Source: Catenovulum agarivorans YM01
Lineage (GTDB): Bacteria; Pseudomonadota; Gammaproteobacteria; Enterobacterales; Alteromonadaceae
NCBI RefSeq assembly: GCF_000281085.1
Contig: NZ_JH767535.1
Coordinates: forward strand, 65,882 to 129,881
Length of the DNA stretch: 64,000 nt
Reading direction: 5' to 3'
Positions within the stretch are counted from its first letter, which is position 1, and every line of letters begins with the position of its first letter. A program made the translations under genes and the position numbers. The notes below the pieces were generated by a model. It made no database searches and was not told the DNA's origin. It worked only from the letters and a program-made list of their open reading frames with translations. Shown in pieces: positions 27,927 through 34,854 of the stretch.

Positions 27927-28103
27927 GTACACCTATCCATTAAATGCACCACAAAGAAGCTATTGAACCAAAAGTGGCATAAAAAATACCACAATTGAAC
28001 ATTTTAAGAGCGGTTATTTGTTTAACTTATTGATTTAGCTCTATTTACCTGTTTGGTATATTAATTGCTCTGGTTTATAGGTCAACAAGCCAAGGAGACA
28101 ATT

Positions 28104-28583
28104 ATGAATCAAACTCAAGTACAACTCGTTCAACAATCATTCGCTAAAGTTGCACCAATTGCCGAAAAAGCAGCAGAATTATTTTATGGTCGATTATTTG
28201 AGATAGCCCCTCAAGTAAAACCTATGTTTAAATCAACCGACATGGCCGAGCAGGGCAAAAAGTTGATGCAAACAATTGGTTTGGCTGTAAATGGTTTATC
28301 CAACCTTGAAGCCATAGTACCTGTAGTACAGCAACTCGGTGTGAAACACATAGATTATGGTGTTAAAGAAGAACACTTCCCAATAGTTGCCGATGCATTA
28401 TTGTGGACATTAGAACAGGGTTTAGGTGATGACTGGAATGACGAAGTAAAAGAAGCCTGGGTAACAGCTTACACCATTCTTGCCACCACTATGATTGAAG
28501 CAATGAAGGATGCACAAGCTGCTAAACCAAGCTCAGCACCTACATTGTTTGGTAAGATTAAAAGTGCTTTGGGTATGGCGTAG
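28104..28583 (+). CDS. Single-domain globin
   Basis: A 159-aa haem globin of the bacterial single-domain (Vitreoscilla-like) type. It has AELFYGRLFEIAPQVKPMFK in the B-C region, and the F-helix KEEHFPIVADALLWTL supplies the proximal haem His91. No flavin reductase domain is attached. A role in oxygen or nitric oxide handling is typical of the family. AAGGAGA upstream fixes ATG 28104; the open frame extends 39 bases further without a site. A possible extended -10 (TGGTATATT) sits at 28054-28062. It is convergent with the DUF1501-like gene with one base between them. Confidence 0.92.
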   Translation: MNQTQVQLVQQSFAKVAPIAEKAAELFYGRLFEIAPQVKPMFKSTDMAEQGKKLMQTIGLAVNGLSNLEAIVPVVQQLGVKHIDYGVKEEHFPIVADALLWTLEQGLGDDWNDEVKEAWVTAYTILATTMIEAMKDAQAAKPSSAPTLFGKIKSALGMA

Positions 28584-28584
28584 T

Positions 28585-30150
28585 TTATACACCAACCCCA
28601 AAATCCAGCGGTTGAAACGCGGTTAATCTATCCAACATTGCCGCGTTGCCTAAACCTTGATTAGTGACTACATTAGCAAAATTTGCTTGTTCACCATGCA
28701 GTGCCATGTAGTTCAGCAATACGGTTTGCACTAATAAATTTACATTGTTTGCCGCTGGGCTTGATGCGGTTTCGACTGATGCATCAGGGCGCATAAATCC
28801 AATTTGTTGGTGCCTTAACTGATCTTCAATGCTTGATCCCATTAAGCTTGCACGGCCCGTTGGGTTATACACTAAAAAGAATGCTGCACCGGTTGATGAG
28901 TTATCGCCAGTCCATTCACCTTTGCCACGTCCTTCTTCTGAATCGTCAATGCGGCCATTACTCGCAACCGAGCCGTCAGAATACACATATAACATTAAAG
29001 GTTTACCTTTACGTGCTGCATATTCTAAACATGCGCCCATGCAGCGGCCTGCGCGTAAATCTCGCATTTCTCCTGTTCCACGCTCGCCTGTGTGGTAATC
29101 AAAACCACCCATAGTTACTGTACCAGCGCCAGCATAACCGTTAACTACAAGCTTCATAATTGAGGCGGTTTTTTGAAATTCTCTGTCATTCAAAAATTCA
29201 TCACTGCTAAATACGCCTGCTGCGCCAACAATATCGGGATCGGCTGCTGGGTCAAGTGTTGAGGTATCACCAAATCTGTCGGCCAAATCAGCACTTTTAA
29301 CATAACCACAGTTAATTAAATCTTTAATCACTTCATCTCGGCTAATGCCTGTGGATACTTTATTCAGTTTTTGCGCGCTAATGCGTTGAATGCTTTCCAT
29401 TACCGCAACCGCGTCTTGCTGGTCGAGTAGGGCGAATAGATCACCAATATCGACTAAGCCAGTTACATCTGACGGTCTATCCACTTTTGTTGGGCGTTTA
29501 TTCGAATCGATAAAATCAAGTGGTGCCATAGAGTTTGCACCCGAGTCGGTATTGCGCGAGCCAATCAGTGATAGTAACGAACCATCCGCGCCAGCTTTTG
29601 CAATTGCATACATAGGGTTGTGTGGATTATTCGCCGTATCATTTTCAGAGCGTGCGGCTATCACTGCACCATTAATATTTTCAACAGTAGTAGCGTCACA
29701 ACGTTCTAATATACCGCGTAAATATTGTGAGTCTGAATGAAAAGCCAAACCTAAATCTGTATTGGTGAGGTTTTGCCCTGGCAGCATATCGCCTGGTAAA
29801 CCTAGCTTGTTGTAACCTGCGGTTGATAAAAAATCTTGTTGGCCACGCAGTCCACCCACTAATACGTTCGAACCTGCAATATTGGCGCCGCCTGCTAAAT
29901 CAAACGCAATAAACGGAATTTTACCTGCACCTTGTACATTAATACCGCACGATTGGCGCAAAGTTTGTAAATCGCCTGATAGCTCAGCAAATGCTTTTGT
30001 TGGATTAGCAAATAAACTAAATATCGACAAACCGCCAATAACATGTGCACCCGTTTTTAACCCTGAGGCGATAAAATCGCGGCGCGAAACGGGTTTGCTA
30101 TGGTCTGAATGTAAAATTGGTGCATCTACATGAAAAGGTCTTTTTTTCAT
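28585..30150 (-). CDS. Tat-signal DUF1501-like secreted protein
   Basis: A 521-aa protein with a twin-arginine signal (VSRRDFIASG at about residues 22-31, then a hydrophobic stretch). This indicates folded export, often with a cofactor or metal. The mature part has FIAFDLAGGANIAGSNVLVG and GGFDYHTGERGTGEMRDL, resembling the DUF1501 family, whose members are encoded beside c-type cytochrome partners. It is third in a leftward group after the mono-haem protein and the di-haem LamG lipoprotein. Biochemical function is unknown. The family assignment is by resemblance and would need a profile search. Confidence 0.68.
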   Translation of the reverse strand: MKKRPFHVDAPILHSDHSKPVSRRDFIASGLKTGAHVIGGLSIFSLFANPTKAFAELSGDLQTLRQSCGINVQGAGKIPFIAFDLAGGANIAGSNVLVGGLRGQQDFLSTAGYNKLGLPGDMLPGQNLTNTDLGLAFHSDSQYLRGILERCDATTVENINGAVIAARSENDTANNPHNPMYAIAKAGADGSLLSLIGSRNTDSGANSMAPLDFIDSNKRPTKVDRPSDVTGLVDIGDLFALLDQQDAVAVMESIQRISAQKLNKVSTGISRDEVIKDLINCGYVKSADLADRFGDTSTLDPAADPDIVGAAGVFSSDEFLNDREFQKTASIMKLVVNGYAGAGTVTMGGFDYHTGERGTGEMRDLRAGRCMGACLEYAARKGKPLMLYVYSDGSVASNGRIDDSEEGRGKGEWTGDNSSTGAAFFLVYNPTGRASLMGSSIEDQLRHQQIGFMRPDASVETASSPAANNVNLLVQTVLLNYMALHGEQANFANVVTNQGLGNAAMLDRLTAFQPLDFGVGV

Positions 30151-30174
30151 TTTGCTTGTCCTTATCCTTCAGGC

Positions 30175-32658
30175 TTATTGCAGCAAGGTCGCTGCACTAG
30201 CAAGCACAGAGGTACAACTGGCTTTTGCTATGGTTAAACTTCTGTTGGCTGCGCAAGTACTGCTGCCGTCAGTGCCATTGGTTGCGCATTGGCTTAATCT
30301 GTCGATTAAATTATTTATTTCGGTAGCCACTTCGTTTTTACTTGGTTGATCAAGCGGCTGTGTGTCTGCATTGGCAAGTGGCATTAATTTGCCCAATAAA
30401 TTATCAATAAAGTTTGTTCTGTTTGCTTCAGCGTAGGTGATAGTCGGTGGTTGATTAAAATCGAATGTACCAAACCAATTGCTGCGAATTTGTTCATTGT
30501 TGAACGCACTATCACAATAGGCAATGCCTAGCTGGGTGATTGCCATTTGCTGCGCTGAAACAAAAATATCAATTGATTCTATATTCGGAAGTTGGCGCTT
30601 GATAGTTTGGTACAAATTAGCGACTGAGCTTGTGCTTTCGCTTACGCCGGTTAATTGACTCATGCTCGCGCTGATTTCCGCAAAATTACGCAAGGCAATT
30701 TTTGAATATTCTGTTGAACTTGTGCTTGCTTGTTCTTCGCTAATGGCTGGTTCACTGCGGGCATAAGTATGCTCTGCAATTTTATCGAAAGTTAAGAAAA
30801 ACTCATCTTGAGTAAAACCTTTTTCGATGGCTAATAAACTGGCTTGGTCAGATAAGCTCACTGGTTCAGTTAAATTGGTGCCACTGGTTAAGTTTACATC
30901 CAAGTTTATAAAGGTTTGCCCAACTGAGGTGTCACGGCCGTTAATGGCTAAACGTAAACCTTTTATGTTGAGGTCTGTTGTTAAACTCGCGCCAGATAAA
31001 TTAACTAATTTAGGTGTAGCAAACAGGTAGCTGTAGTTATCAAATTGGCTAACTTCAAACATAATGTAACTATCGGCTAAATCAATTAAATGGTCGACTG
31101 AGAACAGCAGTACAAATTTTTCACCAACACCTGCATCATAATTTTTTGTGATGTTTTCTTGTGATAGTGCACGGTTATATACGGCTAATAATCGTACCTG
31201 ACCCAACCAAGGGTGATTGTTTGTGGCTTCATTACCTAACATCAGCGCATAGCTAGAATCCCAATTAGATAATGTGCCCAAAGCCAGTTGTTCTGCATTG
31301 CCATCGGCGACTAATTGATTATTGACGTAAATTTTTTGCCCGTTTATCGGATCAAAGGTTAATACCACATGCTGCAAACTTGCTTGCAGTATTTCATCAG
31401 CATCTGGCGTGCTTAAAGCGGGTGAGCCATTGTTATCTGATTCGCTATGGCGCAACATAAAATCATAATTGTATTGGGTTTGCCCAAGGCTAAAATTGCG
31501 CTCGTTATCATTGGCAGAATAGCTAACTATACGGGCTGGACCTTCTTGCACAACGTTGGCTGGCGTGACCCAAGTTTCAATTGAAAACTCGCCGGTTAAC
31601 GAAATAAGCTGGTGGAATTTTTTACTGCCAGCAGTACTTGCTTGTGCGCGGCTTCCTTTTAAATCAATGCCCCAACCACCTAGCCATTCAACTGGGCCAT
31701 AAAAGGTTAAATTGGCAGCAGGCTCAATACCTGAGGTATCAAAAGCTTGCAAACCTTCACCGGCTTTAAATTCGTATAAAGCAATCAGATCTGATTCGTA
31801 GCGACCTTCTGCCGCTGAGACTATGCCATCTGTCATGGCAAGTGCGCGAGAGGCTAATAGATTTTCATCTATTTCATTGCTGTCTAGCTCGGCAACAAAA
31901 CTTTCAATTGCGCTACGCATTTCATTGGCGTTGTCACCACAGTTGCTCCAACAGTTGTGGAATTCCTGGCTTAAACGCACAACTAAACGTGATTGATTTA
32001 TTTGATCTAAGTTAATGACTTTTTGTGCTGCTTGATATGCTTGAACTTGGTCGTTACTCGCAAAAAATGGTGAGACCGGAAATTGTGCGCTAGGACTATG
32101 GCAGTTCGAGCAATAAGTATTGGTTAGTGGGTAAATATGCTCAACAAATGAATTGTCATCGTCAGGAAAAGCTAAGCTGCTCCCGGGGAGTTTTTCAGCT
32201 GGTGCGGTTAAGTCTAGCTGGTTGTTTTGTTCAACTCTATCGTCCGACCACAGTTTAATCCATTGGGTCATAGTTTCGCCACAAGCTTGGTCTGAACTTA
32301 ACCAACAATGGTGACCGTTCGATACTTTGGCGACCAGTCGTGAATCTTCTGGTTTGGCTAAATCTACCAATAAACTTGCTTGGGTAAAGGCTTGGTTGAT
32401 ATCTTCACGGCTTGCAAAATAAGGCTGCTGCGTTTCTGGTGTATGGCAACCACCACAGCGGTTTTGGCTAGAAATATTATCCCACACAGCAATTTTGAAG
32501 TTTTGTACTTCTTGATTAATTGGTGCTGGGCCTTGGTAGGTTGTTGTTTCTGGCTGTTTAATCGGTGGTGGATTTTCTGCTACTTCTCCGCCACCACAAG
32601 CCGACAACAACACTAAGCTGGCCGCGCAGAGCGCATCTTTATAATTCCGAAACAACAT
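30175..32658 (-). CDS. Di-haem c-type cytochrome lipoprotein with LamG domain
   Basis: An 827-aa lipoprotein with the lipobox LSAC (Cys21). Two haem c motifs are present, CGGCH at residues 68-72 and CSNCH at 183-187. Each is followed by a matching pattern (FFAS/YFAS, SRLV and HNCW/HHCW), so a haem module of about 115 residues is duplicated. A LamG/concanavalin-like domain follows at roughly 290-520, typically binding sugars or proteins. The C-terminal 300 residues are not recognised. The start overlaps the stop of the upstream mono-haem gene by one base (TAATG), so the genes are translationally coupled. Likely surface exposed. Confidence 0.82.
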   Translation of the reverse strand: MLFRNYKDALCAASLVLLSACGGGEVAENPPPIKQPETTTYQGPAPINQEVQNFKIAVWDNISSQNRCGGCHTPETQQPYFASREDINQAFTQASLLVDLAKPEDSRLVAKVSNGHHCWLSSDQACGETMTQWIKLWSDDRVEQNNQLDLTAPAEKLPGSSLAFPDDDNSFVEHIYPLTNTYCSNCHSPSAQFPVSPFFASNDQVQAYQAAQKVINLDQINQSRLVVRLSQEFHNCWSNCGDNANEMRSAIESFVAELDSNEIDENLLASRALAMTDGIVSAAEGRYESDLIALYEFKAGEGLQAFDTSGIEPAANLTFYGPVEWLGGWGIDLKGSRAQASTAGSKKFHQLISLTGEFSIETWVTPANVVQEGPARIVSYSANDNERNFSLGQTQYNYDFMLRHSESDNNGSPALSTPDADEILQASLQHVVLTFDPINGQKIYVNNQLVADGNAEQLALGTLSNWDSSYALMLGNEATNNHPWLGQVRLLAVYNRALSQENITKNYDAGVGEKFVLLFSVDHLIDLADSYIMFEVSQFDNYSYLFATPKLVNLSGASLTTDLNIKGLRLAINGRDTSVGQTFINLDVNLTSGTNLTEPVSLSDQASLLAIEKGFTQDEFFLTFDKIAEHTYARSEPAISEEQASTSSTEYSKIALRNFAEISASMSQLTGVSESTSSVANLYQTIKRQLPNIESIDIFVSAQQMAITQLGIAYCDSAFNNEQIRSNWFGTFDFNQPPTITYAEANRTNFIDNLLGKLMPLANADTQPLDQPSKNEVATEINNLIDRLSQCATNGTDGSSTCAANRSLTIAKASCTSVLASAATLLQ

Positions 32659-33851
32659 TATTCATTCTCCTTTGAACAATATTCGGCTACTTCAACAAAG
32701 GTTTGTTTGAGTTTGTATCCGTTATTAATAAAACTGTCAGTTAAGCTAGTCACTTGGTTGTTATCTGTTTCGCTTGCAGGTGGGCGCAAACATACTGAGT
32801 TAAAAACTTTTTTAACTTGGCATGTTGCAAATGCACGGCTATTTGATAACTCCTCACCTAATGATTTTGCACCTTGGCCAGAGCCAGAAAGCGCAGGTGA
32901 CCAGCCAAATTTTTGATTGATGCCTTGTCGCCAAAAGTTATCCCAGTTGTCGTTTTCTGTTCGGTAACCATATGGGAATGTGGTGGCGTTGATATGGTAT
33001 TTGCCAACTACTGAGTCGCTATAAATTATTTGGCCGTTTTCGCCTTCAGGATCTGTGTCGCTATCAAATTGATAATCGTAGCGAGCAAATGCTTGTGCAA
33101 GTGGATCCATGCCTGAATGACAAGCTAAGCAGTTGTTTAAAAATAAACGGCTGTCACCACCTGGACTGCGGCTAACATCTTGGCGAATTCTGTCGGCAGG
33201 GCGGGTATTATCTTTTAGCGCTTCTAAATCGGTACATAGGTGGTTCATTAAGGTAAAGCGCAACATGGCTCGGTTTGTACCCAAGTAAAAATAGGCTTTA
33301 GCGGCTGCACGTGAGGTTAATATGCCTGCGGTTGCTTCGCTGGGTAAGTCGGTTAATTCTGACTGGGTACGGGCAATTAGGTTTGCTTTTAGGTCAATGG
33401 CTTGTTCATCAAGTGTTTGGTAGTGGTTGTTGTTATTTACTTGATATGCAGGCACTGAAACTTTAGTTGTATCAGCGGTATATACTAGGTCTGCCTGTAG
33501 CACTTGGCGAAAATCTACATCGTCTCTTACCATGCCAATGACGGTTGCGCTGTAGTCGTTCAGCGGCTCGTATATGTCTTGGTCGATATTGGTCCATGGG
33601 GATGCAAATAATTTAAGCGTGACTCGATAAAAATCTGGGTGTTCGACGGCTAGGGCTGCTGCACCTTGTACATCATCTTGTTCGATTAAACTTTGCATTT
33701 GTAGCAAGGTTTCGGCTGATGCGGGAACTCCGGCTAGGCGGTTATGAATATATTGTGCTTGCTCTAGCGAACCTGCATAGGCGGGTATGAGCAGACTTGC
33801 TGAAATTAATAAAGCCTTGATAGACCTCATCCTTTGACCTTTGTTAAACAT
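32658..33851 (-). CDS. Secreted mono-haem protein (DUF1585/DUF1588-like)
   Basis: A 397-aa protein with a signal peptide ending near PAYAGS. One haem c motif, CLACHSGMDPLAQAFARYDY, lies near residue 240. C-terminal cysteines in TCQVKKVFNSVCLR could form a disulfide. The haem motif followed by the MDPLA segment and the late F-x-x-C stretch resemble the DUF1588-DUF1585 modules of planctomycete-type cytochrome proteins, often paired with DUF1501-type partners, which is the arrangement here. GGAG eight bases before the first ATG supports the start. It is first in the leftward three-gene group, and the region upstream holds the repeat array. Confidence 0.72.
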   Translation of the reverse strand: MFNKGQRMRSIKALLISASLLIPAYAGSLEQAQYIHNRLAGVPASAETLLQMQSLIEQDDVQGAAALAVEHPDFYRVTLKLFASPWTNIDQDIYEPLNDYSATVIGMVRDDVDFRQVLQADLVYTADTTKVSVPAYQVNNNNHYQTLDEQAIDLKANLIARTQSELTDLPSEATAGILTSRAAAKAYFYLGTNRAMLRFTLMNHLCTDLEALKDNTRPADRIRQDVSRSPGGDSRLFLNNCLACHSGMDPLAQAFARYDYQFDSDTDPEGENGQIIYSDSVVGKYHINATTFPYGYRTENDNWDNFWRQGINQKFGWSPALSGSGQGAKSLGEELSNSRAFATCQVKKVFNSVCLRPPASETDNNQVTSLTDSFINNGYKLKQTFVEVAEYCSKENE

Positions 33852-33884
33852 TCTATTGTCTCCGTGACCTTAGAAACTACGTTT

Positions 33885-33901
33885 TTCAGTTGTTAACTGA
33901 A
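33885..33901. promoter_or_regulatory. Palindrome upstream of the mono-haem gene
   Basis: TTCAGTT and AACTGAA flank a three-base centre, 34 bases before the leftward start codon. It could be an operator or part of the leader. The rest of 33902-34046 is AT-rich, and I see nothing else definable in it. Confidence 0.35.
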
Positions 33902-34049
33902 GTTACTATTGAGCAAGTGTAGCTTAGTTATGGAAAATTATTTTGACTTAGTTGGCAAATTTGTGAATTAGTTTGCTAGCATCTTATTTGAATATCAACT
34001 AACCTAAAAATGATTTTTATTGTTGGAATCTAGTTCGGTTGTTCAGTGC

Positions 34050-34174
34050 AGTTGGATAAGCACTAGAATATGATTATCGCAAAAACGCTGTGAATACGTC
34101 CTTGTACGCTCACAAACGCCATCCATGGCGATTGAAGTTTTGCTCTTAATCATATTTCTAGCACGTATCCAGTT
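34050..34174 (+). repeat. Hairpin repeat, array unit 1
   Basis: The core has the CGCCAT / ATGGCG central hairpin. Left arm CTAGAATATGATTATCGC pairs with right arm TAATCATATTTCTAG apart from a one-base bulge, and pairing continues outward through TTGGATA and TATCCAG. It is the first of four units repeating at 160-161 bases in the 1-kb gap between the mono-haem and HzsA-like genes. Confidence 0.85.
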
Positions 34175-34210
34175 TGGTTCATGAGTAGTTATTGGTTTTT
34201 GGCTTGGTGC

Positions 34211-34335
34211 AGTTGGATAAGCACTAGAATATGATTATCGCAAAAACGCTGTGAATACGTCCGTGTACGCTCACAAACGCCACCCATGGTGATTGAAGTT
34301 TTGCTCCTAATCATATTGCTAGTACGTATCCAGTT
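34211..34335 (+). repeat. Hairpin repeat, array unit 2
   Basis: Nearly identical to unit 1, 161 bases downstream. Differences include TCCGTG for TCCTTG in the core, CACCCATGGTG in the central hairpin, and TTGCTAGTACG in the right arm. The spacer between units (about 36 bases) carries TCATGAGT and TTGGCTTGG in each. Confidence 0.85.
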
Positions 34336-34370
34336 TGGCTCATGAGTCGTTATTGGTTTTGGCTTGGTGC

Positions 34371-34495
34371 AGTTGGATAAGCACTAGAACATGATTATCG
34401 CAAAAACGCTGTGAATACGTCCTTGTACGCTCACAAACGCCATCCATGGCGATTGAAGTTTTGCTCTTAATCTTATTTCTAGTACATATCCAGTT
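34371..34495 (+). repeat. Hairpin repeat, array unit 3
   Basis: The unit begins 160 bases after unit 2 and has the same CGCCAT / ATGGCG centre as unit 1. The left arm carries AACATG in place of AATATG. The right arm has a single change, TCTTATT. Confidence 0.85.
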
Positions 34496-34531
34496 TGGCT
34501 GATGAGTTGTTATCGATTTTTGACTTGGTGC

Positions 34532-34772
34532 AGTTGGATAAGCACTAGAACATGATTATCGCAACAGGAGTTGTCGAACAAGTCCAAGAGTATAATTTTC
34601 GCAAAAACGCTGTGAATACATCCGTGTACGCTCTGCTTTTTCATCCATGAAAAAGAGGTTTTGCTCTAAATTATATCTCTTACACTTGTTCTAGTTAACC
34701 TCTGAACTTGCTTGGACATGCGCTGGTGGTGTTTGACGTTTTTGCGATAATTATGCTCTAGCATGTGTTCAA
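34532..34772. repeat. Hairpin repeat, array unit 4 enclosing a second, different copy
   Basis: The array-type left arm (34532-34564, ending ATTATCGCAA) pairs with 34738-34772 (TTGCGATAATTATGCTCTAG). Instead of an ordinary core, the interval contains another complete repeat at 34570-34699. That inner copy has its own arms (GAACAAGTCCAAGAG to the left; CTCTTACACTTGTTC to the right) and the CTTTTTCA / TGAAAAAG type centre. The result is a hairpin within a hairpin. The outer right arm ends about 80 bases before the start of the HzsA-like gene. Confidence 0.75.
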
Positions 34773-34854
34773 TAGGCACGATGTTTCAGACAAATTTGGA
34801 CATGCACTTAGGTGCATAATTTATAGATATAAAAAAGGATTAAAGGAATTAAGC

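Noticed and set aside
34047-34775. CRISPR array or integron attC array
   Set aside because: Units are about 125-base hairpins with similar short spacers and a 160-base period. There are no unique spacers, cas genes, integrase or cassette genes, and conserved and variable parts are reversed relative to attC.
34765-34854. 30-codon N-terminal extension of the HzsA-like protein
   Set aside because: It begins in repeat-derived DNA and would bury the lipoprotein signal peptide. ATG 34855 has AAGGA and is followed by a proper lipobox.
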